A stretch of DNA of 64,000 bases from Annona cherimola (Eukaryota; Streptophyta; Magnoliopsida; Magnoliales; Annonaceae): the NCBI GenBank assembly GCA_030490835.1, contig CM059973.1:47496008-47560007 (forward strand), read 5' to 3'. Below are positions 23,176 to 35,288 of the stretch, one piece after another; positions within the stretch are counted from its first letter, which is position 1; each line of letters starts with the position of its first letter. The translations under genes were made by a program, and so were the position numbers. The notes under the pieces were generated by a model. It searched no databases. It had not been told where the DNA came from and saw nothing but the letters and a program-made list of their open reading frames with translations.

Positions 23176-23952
23176 TTATAATTCTATAGAAGTATATATT
23201 TTGGAAATCCATTCTCTTTTTCCTTTATTTTTTAAAGATCGATATTCTTCTAATAATAGAGTTTTATTGCACTTGAATGTTGATTTCTCACTTATTTGGT
23301 TGAGTTGAAAGTCTGATTCCGAAGGCTCAATGTCTGGTCTTGCAATATTTTGCTCATAATTTAATGGAAATCTATTTGTAGAGGGAATAGAGGACATAGA
23401 TCTTCTTTCTAAAGTAGATGGTGATGATTTTAAGGTGATTTTAGGTGTTATAGGTCTTGATATACTAAAGGAATTTCTTTTAAGGGATGGTTTGAAGTTG
23501 AGAATTATATTATCAGGAGTTTCTATGATTGTTTCTATCTTATCAGAATGTTGTTTTGGAATATTTGTTGATAAATCCTTCTCTAGTTTCCATTCTATTG
23601 GTAGATTAACTTCTTACCATAATATTCTTTTTGGTTCTATCTTTTTATGAATGTGATTGGTAATAAAATAAGGAGTAACACCCTTTTCTTGTGAAACTAA
23701 GGATCTGAGGATTAAGGTTTTCATAGCTTTATAGTATATTGTATATTGAATACCTAAAGGTTTAGATCCTAACCTCATGTTAAATCCTTGAGTTTGAATT
23801 AGTAAAGTTAGTACATCTAGCATATGTGGAGCTGTTAAACTTATAGAGAAATTTGGAAAACTGTTAAAATATATTGGTCCGAAATGTAAAGAGGTTTGCA
23901 ATATTCCTAATATAGAGTCTGAAAATCTTCTATGTCTATTATCTTTTAGACA
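23176..23952 (-). pseudogene. Caulimovirid movement protein (broken)
   Basis: The stretch 23901-23614 includes GPIYFNSFPNFSISL and, about 30 residues on, GSKPLGIQYTIYYK. These match the core of the 30K-type movement proteins of plant pararetroviruses, which open plasmodesmata for spread between cells. The next stretch (23397-23176) is a Ser/Pro/Asn-rich linker. The N-terminal part is lost at the LTR junction near 23953, and stops lie between the parts. Confidence 0.8.
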
Positions 23953-24106
23953 TGTATGACACTCCTAACCCGAGGCATCACACAAAGCCTTACTCCAAGA
24001 TCGTTGTTGATTGGTAAATGTAAGTCAGGGGTTCTTAATTGGATCTTGTCTAAATTTTTTTTTATTTCGTTCTTTTTTCCTTCATCATTTTATTTCTTTA
24101 CATTAT
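23953..24106 (-). repeat. Fragment of a TGTG-CACA family LTR, minus orientation
   Basis: The text CTAACCCGAGGCATCAC, then AAGCCTTACTCCAAGATCGT and TTGATTGGTAAATGTAAGTC, is the terminal block seen at 33274, 42202 and 53853. About 154 bp remain before the LTR at 24107 begins. It may continue at 31573, on the far side of that insertion. Confidence 0.7.
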
Positions 24107-25204
24107 TGTGATACCCAGACCCAAGTAGGACCTTTACATGTAAATTAGACATGTAAACATGATTTATTTATTATTTGATTGAATTATTGATTTTAAAGCT
24201 ATTAATCAAGAAAGGTGATTAAATTAATCACCATAGCTCAATAAGGGTCAATGTGACTAAAGAGACCCAATTAGGGTTAGAAAATGTGGATATGTTATGA
24301 ATAACTATCTCATATATTATGATTTAATTAATGAAAAATTATGATGATAATTATGAATTTAGGGTGTTAAATGTTAGAAAATTCATAACTTGACGCCTAC
24401 AAGGCAGAATGAGGTAAAATTTGAAAGGTAAGCACATAATGATGTGCCCAACCTTATGAATAGATTGGATTATGAAAATTATGATGATATTAAGGTGATA
24501 ATTATTTATTTTCATCCAAATCCAAAAGTTAATTTCAAATGTTCATAACTTATGCCAGAAAGGTCATTTTGAGATGAAATTTATCGTGAACAGTTAAAAA
24601 GATATGGTGAATCTTATGGATGGATTTGATTAAGCTAATTATCATGAAAAAATTCTTAATCACAAAAGGATGAAAGACATTGACTTTTGCTCCCATAAAG
24701 TGACATACCCATTAATGAAAAGTCAAGCTAGTTGATGACGTGATTAATGACTTAAGGAGGGATTTTTGGAGGATTTTTACATCTCCAAAAATTCAGAAAA
24801 TCCATGAAATATCAAGGATGTTTAATGGCATGGGTATAGGCTAGATTTGGTAACCATAAATGGCATAAAGAGGTGGCATACAAGGGACGTTCAAGGGGGA
24901 CTTTGAGTTGATTTTTGGGATTTTTTAAATGCTAAAATATGCATCTAAATGAGCTACATGACTAGGGTTGTTAATAACATTAATTTGGGATGGATTTTAG
25001 ATGGCATTAAATGCCAAAATCCCAGCCACATGGGACGTGCACAAGGTGGACAACAAGATGACTTGATTTAGAGTAGATTTTGATCATTAAAAATTGTGTA
25101 AAAAGAAATTTTACTTGGGTGAAATTGTGACAACGCATTAGGGGATAAGTATACATTAAATTACCCTCAAAATGAGGTGGAAAAGGTGAGCCAAAATTCA
25201 GAAA

Positions 25205-25212
25205 TATAAAAA
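25205..25212 (+). promoter_or_regulatory. TATA-like box of the LTR at 24107
   Basis: TATAAAAA in the context AGAAATATAAAAAGGGAGAG, about 1.1 kb into the LTR, ahead of a long A/G-rich transcribed-region-like tract. Confidence 0.45.
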
Positions 25213-27740
25213 GGGAGAGATGAGCAAGGGACGTCCACTTTTTGGGCAAATTGAGTGAGAAAAAAAAAAGAGAAAAGAGGGCAGCAGCTTGGGCGTGCCA
25301 AGGAGGAAGGAAAAGGAAGAAAAAGAAGAAGAAAAAAGTAAGAAAAAAGAAAGAAAAAAGGGAAGCAACCAAGCTAGAAAAAATTTGAGCAAAGGTTCAT
25401 AAATTCAAGTAAGTGTTGAGTTAAGTTTAATTTATTAAATTCTAAGTTTTCTAACTTCATTCATGGGTCATAAATTTGATCCATAATGACCCTTAAATAA
25501 TACGTTGTGAAACCCTTAATTAGGGTACTAAATGAGGAATGAATGAAAAGAATTGATTTAAGGGTTCAAGAGAGTTAAGTATAATGTTAAGGTTGATTAT
25601 GATTTCTGAACCTAGCTGGAATTTTTCTTAAATTCCAATTAATGTCGCTGTTTTAAGTATGTTTCATGATTGGTTTATGATTTATGATTCCATGATTAAT
25701 ATATGTTGATTAGGGTATGAATTATTAACCCTGGAAAGGGTAAATCCTAGGGTTGTGAATATGATCAAGATCTCACTCTTTTGAGATAATTATGAAGCAT
25801 GAATCAACCCAAATAATATATGGGTGGATTTAAGGGTAAAATACCTTAAACTTAGGGCACATGGGATTTCCAATATGGGGATGGAAAGAGATGCAAAAAT
25901 CTGAATTTTTGGAACCGAAGGTATGGATGTCAAAGGGTGGCCAAGACATGTGTAAAAAGTTGCTGTTTTGGGGCAACTAAATTATGGACCTTAGATATGT
26001 GAAATTAACCTAAATATGGGACAAGAAAATTATGATTAAAGGTTAGAATTAAAGGTTTAAAAATCTGTTATGGACTATATGTCAAGATGGGAGTTGAAAG
26101 TGCGAAAGAATGGTGCCAAAGTTGCTGTTTTGGAACCATGTGATTAAGGGATTAAAATCCTATAAAAATATCATAAATTATGTGCTAATTAAGTGTTACA
26201 ATTATGCCAAAATAAAGGGTGAGTTGCTGTTTTGAAAAAAATTAGAAAATAATAATATATGTGTAGTAAGAAGGGTGCACATAAATGGTATGCATAGCTA
26301 AGATGAGAAATGACTAACGTTATTTGCTAAAATAAAAAACATAAATGGAAATGTGATAAAATGTGTAATCATGGTGCTGATTTGATAATAAATTGAAATC
26401 TCAAATTTCGAGATTTTTATTTAAGGCCTAAACTACCTAGTATGTGCCTAAAGTGATCACCAATATGTAAAATGTATGATAAATAATGAATGAGAAGCAA
26501 TAAACTTCCATATGTTGATTAAGTGAAAGGTTATAATATGTAGAAATGGTTATCCTACATAAGGGTATTAAAAATGAAAAGAATGAATGGATAATGATAT
26601 GATAAGCTATGTTGTTATATATGAATACCCGACTTGGAATATAAGTGGGTTATGTATGCTAATGAAAAGCATAAGGGTTGGAAAACTAAGTTATATGCAA
26701 GTATATGAAGTTATATGTATGAATGCAATGTCATTCTTATGTGTATGGGCAAAAGCAAAGAAAAGGTTGATATGGAAAGCGGTTGATACGGAAAGCTGAC
26801 GTGATTCAGGTAAGCAAGCAATTTTCTAAAAGAGTTGCTTTCTCAAACTATGATAAAATGATTGCAAATTCTATTTAAATACTTTGTGTTGATTCACAAA
26901 TGAATGTTTAATTGCTTTTGGAATTGTTTAAGGATGGTCATTCTTTATCTTAACATGTTATTGAAATGTTGTTTTAACTATGTGAAACCCCAACCTATGT
27001 AGGTCTCAATGGGATGCATTGAACATATATACATGGATTATATGTGATTTAAATGAATTTTGAATGATTTATGGATGATTTTATGATTTAATGATATTTT
27101 GCAATTAGGGTTTAATTAGGAATGGTGATTAAAAATTTAATCGCCGGAGCCCAAAGTGAGTCGGTATGACCGGAGGGGCTTAATGAGGATTGAAAGGTGA
27201 AAATTTGTTATGAATAATCATGTTAATTACCATGATTTAATTTACGGAGATTAAAGTGTAATTATGGAATTAAGATGAAAAATGATAGAAAATTCATAAC
27301 TTGATGCCTACAAGGCGGATTTCGATGAAATTTGACAGGTAAGCTCATGACAGTGGGCTCAATCTTTTGAATGGATTGGATTAAGGGAATAATGATGGAA
27401 TTAGGGTGATAATTAATTATTTTTATTTCTGAATCCAAAAGATAAATTCAAGTGGTCATAACTTGACGTAGAAACGTCGGATTGAGATGAAATTTGAAAC
27501 GATGGAATAAAATTATGAAATCTATGAGATGAATGGAATGGATTAAGATAATTATCATGGGAAGTTGGTTTCTTGGAGAGAAAGTAACAAGTTGCTTAAG
27601 AGCTAAGTAAAGAAGGGCAATTGTGGAAAGTGAAAATGGAATTTACTAAAATGCCTATGAGGTTACTTGGGCACCAAGAAAAGTGGTTTATAAAAAGAAA
27701 AAAAAAGGGAGGAGCAAAGGCTACTACACGTTCCAGCAAG

Positions 27741-27800
27741 GGGGGAGAAAGAGAGAGAAGAAGAGAGAAGGAGAGAGAGAGAGAGAGAAGAGAGGAAAAA
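27741..27800. repeat. GA-rich microsatellite
   Basis: A run of GAGA units with interruptions in the LTR. It gives rise to charged or Ser/Leu-rich spurious open frames on both strands. Confidence 0.85.
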
Positions 27801-29605
27801 TGGAGAAAAATGGAGATTTTCTCCAAGGGCAGCAGCTCGGGCATGTCAAACCCAGAAAGGAGGAGAGAAAAATAAGAGAATTTTAAGTGTTCAATGGAGG
27901 GATTATCAATTAATTAAGTAAGTATATGTTAATCTTGATTTTATGCCTCAAATCTAGAAGTTATATGATATTGTAAACTAAAATATGAACTGAATAGTAA
28001 ATGAATGAATTTTAGCATGAAAAGTTTTGGGAAGAATCATTATGGGGTGATTAATGAAATGCCCAATTTTCAGCTTAAAAGGATAATCACGTTACAAATT
28101 AAAAATTTGGGAAAATGAACCTGGACAGGATTAAACAGGTGGTAGGATCAACTGCACCAAAGGATTTTTAATAATTTTTATACAAGAAATTTTGGGCTGA
28201 AAAACTTTAAAAGATATATAATACATATTTAGGATCATACTAATAAAATAAAAATTAGGTTTTGATGGGTATTAATATACCCAATAATTTACGTGATTAA
28301 GGCTGTCTGAAATGGAGTGCTGCTGTCCAGCAGAGTAAAAATACCAAAATAAATATAAATATTAAATATTGCATGCTGGAAATATTTATTTTGGTTAATT
28401 AATGGAGTTATTAAGGTATGGTATAAATTTCAGATCAAAAATTCTTGATTTGATATTAATTCAAGATTTTGAGATTTCAGTATACTTGATTTCAGCATAT
28501 GTGGATAGTTGGAGAAAAAAGTCAAAAAGAAATATGAAACCTATGTAGAAATGATCAAAATTAATATATATGTTAATAACCTAAATTTGGATTAATAAAA
28601 TTTGGATTATTTGCTAAAAATTCGGATTTATAAATCTGCTTAGGGTTATGTGTCAAAAGACACATTAAACAGGTGAAAAATGGGTTCCAAAGTTGCTGTT
28701 TTGGAAACCTATGATTACTGGATTTAAATTCCATAAAAATACTATAAGTATAGTGGTAATTAAGGGGTTTAATCATTCTGGAATTAGAGACAAGTTGCTA
28801 TTTTGAAAAAGGTTAAGAAACACATGATTTATGTGTTGGGAAATGGACGTATATGAAGATATACGTATGAACACCCGACTTGAAAGACAAGTGGGTTAAG
28901 TTAGATAGATTTATGTAGGTTGGAAAACCTAAGGAATATAAGTATTTTAAGATGATGCAAATAAATGAAATATTATTTTCATTTATCTAGGCTAAGGCAA
29001 AGACGAGTATAGAAGAAAAGGATTATGGTGATCTCAGGTAAGCAAGCAAATTTTCTAAAATGATGTTTTCTTTCTATGTGATGATGTGTGATTGAAATTG
29101 TTTATGATCATGTTTAAATGAACGGGCAAGCACAAGTTTTGAAAATGATGACTTTAATGAAAAGCCACAAGTTTTGAACATGATGACTTTAATGAAAAGC
29201 CTTAAGTTTTGGAAAAGAATGGCTTTAAGGAAAAGCCTCAAGGTTTGCTTCATGGGAAGCAAGCAACGTTTTTGAGATAAAGAATTTATCATCAGTGTTG
29301 CCAAAGATTGGCAATGCTTTACGTTAATGGAATTGAGAAATTTTCTTATGTGTAAGCAAGCAGCTTTCTAAATGATTTTAGTTTTGATTACAAGGTATTT
29401 AAGGATGGTCATTCCTTGTCTATATGAGTATTGAAATGTTTATTTCTATTGAAATAAATGATTTCTCACTGTTTCGCAATTATGCTAAACGATGTTTCAA
29501 GAGGGATAGTGCAAAGAATTCTCTACATGAGAATGATAAGTTCCATGTGTAAGAGAGTATATAATGTCAGGGTGACTAAAAGTCATGCATGGAATGAAAA
29601 TCAAG

Positions 29606-29747
29606 TAGGCTAGTCGAGGTAGTAAGTGGACAAGGAGTCCCCCTTGACGTCGCCAAGTCGGAAAGGACCGGCGAGGTAGGCTAGTCGAGGTAGTAAGTGG
29701 ACAAGGAGTCCCCCTTGACGTTGCCAAGTCGGAAGGTCCGGCGCCAA
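29606..29747. repeat. 71-bp tandem duplication
   Basis: TAGGCTAGTCGAGGTAGTAA recurs at 29606 and 29677, followed in both by GGACAAGGAGTCCCCCTTGA. The second run is itself a palindrome (AAGGAGTCCCCCTT). A single, diverged copy lies in the LTR near 32600-32670. Confidence 0.85.
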
Positions 29748-29942
29748 GGATGGAAAGGATCATGTCATGAAAGAGGGTTCCCCGTGCTAGCGTACCGTCA
29801 CATGAAGGATAATGTCATCAATGGAAATGATGAATTTGCACATCCAAGGTTTATGAAATGTTTATCAAAGTATTTATGTGAAAAATATTTTAGGACATAT
29901 AAACATCCGTTTCCAACAAGGTTCAAGTGGATAAATGTTTTA

Positions 29943-30061
29943 GGACGTATGAACGTCCAATGCCAAAATGATTTACGTGGAAAAACGTCTTTTCGTGGAC
30001 ATGAGAATGTCCATTGTCAAATATGGTTTATGTCAAGATGTTTTGGGACATACAATGTCCC
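29943..30061. repeat. Hairpin array with differing stems (plus-orientation LTR)
   Basis: Three perfect hairpins: GGACGT-ATGA-ACGTCC (29943-29958), TGGACAT-GAGA-ATGTCCA (29996-30013), GGGACAT-ACA-ATGTCCC (30045-30061), separated by about 35-40 bp of AT-rich sequence with AAAATG-like text. It corresponds to the array at 34648-35138 in the opposite strand. Confidence 0.85.
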
Positions 30062-31572
30062 CTGGCCAAAATGATTTATGAGAGAAATATTTTAAGAAAA
30101 GATTTTCAAGGAAAGTCTTACCCCAAAATGCTTGCTTACTGAGTTATCACTCACATTTTGTTTTCCAAACCTCAGACAGGTACTGGGAGACTCAAGTGGT
30201 CGAGGACCTAAGAAATGGAGAAAAGGTACAAGATAGTACCATGTGGGCTAAAAGGATTAGTCATAGTGAGTGGAATGATATGAATGAAGGTATTCAGGTA
30301 TACTAATGTATATGAATTTATTTGAAGTTCTAAGTTCTAGGAGAACTAATGAATGAATTGATGAATGTATGTCTAGAATGACAATGATATGATTAGGTCA
30401 AGAGGGCCTATGATGTATAACAACATGTTGAAATGGTTTAAAGGATATGTACAAATGTATCATTGCTTATGTTATAAATGAAATGATGATGAATGAAGAA
30501 ACGAAAAAAATTTGGATGAGTTCCAGTTAAAATCCATCCGCGTGATCAGGGCAACAATCCTGAATTCACATTTACCAATAGATAAGATCTTGAGGTAAGA
30601 AAGTGACGTCTCGGTTTGGGGCGTTACAAACTATGACAAATGATTTGTTAACAATTTAACAAATGTGTTGAGCAAACTATGGTTCACATGATGTTTATGA
30701 AAATCATGCTAGCATGTTCAAGATCATGTTTATGATAAGTTCATGGTGCACAAGGAACTAGGTCCATTTCAAAGGTGTAACCGGACCGATTGTCCCTCTC
30801 TAGTGTGACCAAGTCGCTAAGATAGGCCAAAAGCTGGTGACGTCCTCCCTGAGATGGGAGAAGACAAAGATGGATGGTCATCTAGCTAACGTCCATCCTA
30901 TGATGATCATGTTTTATGATAATGCATTACATTATTCATGATATACCCATGATGGATATAAGGATTCATGTTTTTCATGATATACTCACGAATGGGTATA
31001 ATGATACTTTCCGACATGTTATTAAGTGAAAAAGTTTTCCTGTAAAATGAATTGCTTGAAAAACTATGCAGCTTGCTTATTGAGTTTCGATTCATGTTTT
31101 GTTTTCCAAACCTTAAGACAGGTGCAAGGATGGATGTAACAAGGAACACTAGTTAAACGATGAGGAATGATAATTCTATGGATGCCTGGATATGGTATTA
31201 TGTGTGGAAAATGTACTATGAATTGAATAATTGCTATTTGATGCAATTTATGAGATTTACACAGTGTGTATGATGAAATGATGAAAAAAAATTTAAAGAT
31301 GAATGTTCAATGCATGATTATGCTATGCTATGAATAATATAGAATTTATGATATATATAATGAATATATCCGGAGTTGATAATGGCCCGGATAGGAAAAT
31401 TGATGTGAATTGAACATGAATGATGAGTTTAACTCCTATGGAGTGAATTATAAAAGGATAAATATCCAATAAATCTCGCCGTGTGACATGATAACAATTC
31501 TGATCATGTTTACCAATCTATAACGGTCCCGGAGTAAGGCTCAGGATGTGTCGCTCAGTTTGGGGCACCACA

Positions 31573-31862
31573 AATACACTAAATCATCTTACAAGTAGTA
31601 ATACAATTATAATTCGTTGTACATAGCATTTTAAAATACTACTTGGTTCCCCTTCCTTATATACATTTTCATAAACCCATCTCCTGGCAGTTGTCATTAA
31701 CTACACATCATTTATAAAATTTTCATCTTGTTCTCTTACATCATTAGTTTTATTAACCTGTCATGCTATAATCATATAAAACACATTCATAGTCAAATAT
31801 TTGACATACATACTTGTGTACAAATATTCCATCATCGATTCACATAGCGTTTAAACTATCAG
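31573..31862 (-). repeat. Probable continuation of a decayed LTR
   Basis: AT-rich sequence without its own terminus. It could be the remainder of the minus-strand LTR that starts at 23953 and is interrupted by the element at 24107. Evidence is positional only. Confidence 0.35.
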
Positions 31863-33273
31863 TAATTATCTCAAATTTTGAGATCAAGTTATGAAGCTTA
31901 AAACATCACTTATGTGCTTCAAATGAGCATGAACGTAGAAAAGGTGAAAATGGATGAAAAATGATAAATGAGTGATATAAATCCACATATGTTGATTTAT
32001 GAATGATAAGTATGTGTTTACCTTAAATATGGGTTTAAAACACAATATAGAATGGATGGTATGATGCACAAGTGAGTGCGATGTATGTACACCCGACTTG
32101 GAATCCAAGTGGGTTATGTATGTTAATGGATTATGGGTTGGAAAACTAAGCAAGCAAATAAAAATATTATGAATGTAATGTCATTCTTATATGTATAGGC
32201 AAAGACAAAGAGATAAGCGATATGGAAAGCTAAGGCGAAGCAGGTAAGCAAGCGACCTTCTAAATGATTTTTTTTATCAAAATATGATAAAATGATTGCA
32301 AATGATGTTCTAAATGTTTCGAACCATTTCGCAATTGAGAGATGAATTATTTTCAAATTATTTAAGGATGGTCATTCCTTTACTTCAATGTGTTAAAATG
32401 TTATTTCAATTGTGATAAATGAATTGCTTACTGTTTCACAAGTATTTATAAAAAGTGATGAGGCATGGATTTAAACGATGTTTCATTGAAACGATGTTTA
32501 AAAGGGATGGTACGAAGAATTCTCTACATAATAATAACAAGATGTCATGTGTAAGAGATATATAATGTCAAGGCAACTAAAAGTCATGCATGGAATGGAA
32601 ATTAAGTAAGCTAGTCAAGGCAGAAAGTAGGACAAGGAGTCCGCCCTTGACATTGCCAAGTTGGAAGGTCCGGCGCTAAGGATGGAAAGGATCATGTTAT
32701 GAAAGTATGTTCCCCGAGCTAGCGTACCTTCACACGAAGGATTATGTCATGAATGAAAATAATGCATTTGCACATCCAACGTTTATGAAATGCCCAAAAT
32801 TGGGATTAAATTGGTTTACATGACTGGTTTACATGAATAGTTTATGAAAAGATTTCTGCTCCGCAGGTAGTTGATCACTTGCTAAGTGTCTCCTACCGAA
32901 TTGAGAGAAATGCTTTTAAACAATGTTTCCTTTAAAATGAATTGCTTAAAAACCCTATAACTTGCTTATTGAGTTTTGACTCATGTTTTATTTTCCAAAC
33001 CCAAAGACGGGTGAAAGGAAGGAGGTAAAGAGCACAGGTGGAGATTCAAGAATGAATGAATTTCTATGAGTTACCTGTGTATAAACCTAAGGGTTGAATG
33101 ATTATACGAATGATGACATTAAATAGTTGTTTAATGTTGTATATGAATTATATTATGGTTTTGTGACAATAGAAGGCGAAAAAAAATTATGGTCAAAAGT
33201 TAAGGCATGAAATATCATGTTATGATTAAGTATGGATTTTATGATATGGCATGTGTAATTCTCAAATAGTATA
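31863..33273 (+). repeat. Fragment of a plus-strand TGTG-CACA family LTR
   Basis: From TCTCAAATTTTGAG the sequence follows the LTR at 13890 onward: TGCTTCAAATGAGCA, GGTTCCCCG..GCTAGCGTACC-like text, the palindrome CACTTGCTAAGTG (32876-32888) and an ACATGTGTAA..TCTCAAAT run just before 33274. It is cut there by the minus-strand element. The missing 3' remainder should lie beyond the window, right of the larger insertion. Confidence 0.75.
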
Positions 33274-34647
33274 TGTGGCGCCCCGAACCGAGGTGCCTAG
33301 AAGCCTTACTCCGGGACCGATTTTGATTGGTAAATGTGAGTCAGGATTGTTGCCCTAATCACACGGCGGGTACTTAATTGGATCTCGTCCAATTTTTTTT
33401 TTCTTTTCTTTCATCACATAAACATATACTCATCATTATTCATAATGGACTTATCCATATCATCATAAATCATCAACTTCTCATATTATTCAACACTTCA
33501 TAATTTCATGCAACCTATGTCTTTTTCACCATATCCCATTAGGGCATTTATTCATACAAAAATCTACTAACCTTTGTAGATTCCTCTTTTCCTTTAACAA
33601 TACATGTCTTTCATCACTTGAATTTTCCTTGCACCAGTGTAAGGGGAGAAAACAAAACATGAGTCGAAACTCAATAAGCAAGCATTTTTCATTCTCGTTT
33701 AAATGCATTTCTCTCAATTCGGCAGGAGACACTTAGCAAGTGATCAACTACCAATGGAATAGAAACCTTTTCGTAAACCATTCATAAAAATCATTAATGT
33801 AAACCATTCATAAATGTATTTCTCTCCATTCGATAGGAGACACTTAGCAAGTGATCAACTATCAATGGAATAAAAATCTTTTCATAAAACCTTTCATAAA
33901 ACATATGCTTGCAAACTTAACATATAAACCTCTTTTTCATGAACATAAAAACATTTTTCATAAAACTTCCTTTTGCTGAGGACATTCTCATGTCCTTAAA
34001 ACATTTTCCATAAAACCTTTTCAAAACAAGCATATGCATCATGTATTACGTTTCTGTTCGTCTGGTAGGTGACACTTACCAAGTGTGGCGCCCCAAACCG
34101 AGACGTCACTTCCTTACCTCAAGACCTTATTAATTGGTAAATGTGAATCAGGATTGTTGCCCTGATCACGCGGTGGGTTCTTTATTTGAAACTCGTCCAA
34201 AAATTTTTCTTTTCAATTTATTCATCAATCGCTTCTTTACAATCAACATCATACATCATACAAGCCGCAATACACTTGTAATACATTTCATATTTCATTT
34301 ATAACATCTCATCATGCTTTTCTATAATAACATTTATATTTCATACATACATCCATACAAGCATTGGATCACATAGAAATTATAATTCTACATAAGTTCA
34401 CATATACTTCAACATACTTTGGATCTTTAACCAGGTTATCACATTCCATTCCTTATAGCCCACATGGCTACCATCACGTACCTTTCCTTTATTGCTTAAA
34501 TTTGCATCCTCTTGAGTTTCCCGGTACCTTTCTATGGTTTGGGAAAACAAAACGTTAGTTACAACTCAGTAAGCAAGCATTTTGTCTTTATGGCAAGACT
34601 TCCTTTAAAACATTTTTCTTAAACATCTTGAACACCTTTTTACTTGA

Positions 34648-35202
34648 GGACATGCATATGTCCTAAAACATTATCACGAAATCTTTATTCATAAGGACAG
34701 TTCCATGTCCTTAAACATTATCATAAAACATTATTCTTAAAATCATTTACAAGCCACGTGTGAGCTTGTTAAGGCAAAACTTATACGTTTTACCCTCTTT
34801 AATTAATTTCCTTTAGTCTTATATGAACATTTCTAATGTTCAAAGACATTTACGTAAAATCATCTTTCATTAATGGACGTTTTACGTCCAAAACATTTTT
34901 CCTCATAACTTGTTTTTAGAGAAGGACATTATCATGTCCTAAAAACATCATACCCATAAGCCTTTCTCGGCAAAAGACATTTCTATGTCCAAAATTTTTT
35001 TTCATCTTAAATTCCTTTAGCTAAGAGACATTTGATGTCTCAAAACATTTTTGACATATCTTTCTTTGGCAATGGACATTCATATGTCCTAAACACTTTT
35101 CCATTTAAGCCTTTTTGAAATGGACATTCTCATGTCCAGAACCAAGTTTGACATAAATCTTTTTCATAATCTGCATCTTGGGGCTTGTTTATAGCAAACA
35201 AG
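34648..35202. repeat. Array of at least ten hairpins with differing stems
   Basis: Perfect or near-perfect hairpins lie at 34648, 34695, 34749, 34825, 34875, 34924, 34976, 35025, 35074, 35121 and 35184, about 45-75 bp apart. Stems include GGACAT/ATGTCC, GAACAT/ATGTTC, GGACGT/ACGTCC, GAGACAT/ATGTCTC, ACAAGC/GCTTGT and CTTGTTT/AAACAAG. Loops are 3-9 bases. The linkers are similar (AAAACATTTT then CATAAA and CCTTT). Both arms change together from unit to unit. Confidence 0.9.
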
Positions 35203-35288
35203 GCAATTAAAATACATAAACTATTTTCATAAATGCATTTGCATAAAAACATTTCCTTTCATCCTTATTATTTACATTTTGTGTAAAA

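Larger units (their letters stand above)
16546..23952 (-). other. Endogenous caulimovirid (plant pararetrovirus) relic
   Basis: On the minus strand the domain order is movement protein, coat protein with zinc knuckle, aspartic protease, reverse transcriptase, RNase H and a Trp-rich tail, all in one polyprotein-like series. There is no integrase and no LTR, which separates it from the retrotransposons around it. One long polyprotein of this order is known in petuvirus- and florendovirus-like caulimovirids; which genus is not resolved here. All parts carry many stops and frameshifts. The right edge meets an LTR fragment at 23953; the left edge is uncertain. Confidence 0.85.
26981..30628 (+). 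mobile_element. Solo LTR, TGTG-CACA family, target duplication AACTA
   Basis: It starts TGTGAAACCCCAACC and ends TTTGGGGCGTTACA, 3648 bp, flanked by AACTA at 26976-26980 and 30629-30633. It is close kin to the LTR at 11932: they share ATTTAATCGCCGGAGCCC with its continuation, and both hairpin modules (27291-27350, 27457-27506). It carries a GA microsatellite at 27741-27800, a 71-bp duplication at 29606-29747 and a hairpin array at 29943-30061. Confidence 0.93.
24107..31572 (+). mobile_element. TGTG-CACA family LTR (solo), split by a younger solo LTR
   Basis: It starts TGTGATACCCAGACCC and ends CAGTTTGGGGCACCACA. Without the insertion at 26981 it is about 3.8 kb. The flanks (ATTAT on the left, AATAC on the right) agree at only three of five bases, so the target duplication is doubtful. 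It carries the hairpin module twice (24381-24433 and 24541-24590) and a TATA-like box at 25205. The long A/G-rich tract 25255-25380 makes spurious minus-strand open frames. Confidence 0.75.

Noticed and set aside
21548..23189. Ile/Phe/Leu-rich plus-strand open frames suggesting membrane proteins
   Set aside because: They are antisense to Lys/Asn-rich pararetrovirus coat and movement regions, and two of them only reflect the 260-bp duplication.
25007..25392. Phe/Leu-rich minus-strand open frames resembling membrane proteins
   Set aside because: They are the complement of an A/G-rich tract in an LTR, which gives Phe, Leu and Ser codons by composition.
27596..27886. Charged or Ser/Leu-rich open frames near 27.7 kb
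   Set aside because: They translate a GA microsatellite inside a solo LTR.
29697..30074. 125-codon plus-strand open frame
   Set aside because: It spans the 71-bp duplication and the hairpin array of a solo LTR and has no recognisable domain.
34648..35202. CRISPR-like array (short repeats with spacers)
   Set aside because: The variable parts are palindromes, the linkers are imprecise, there is no constant repeat, and the context is a plant LTR.
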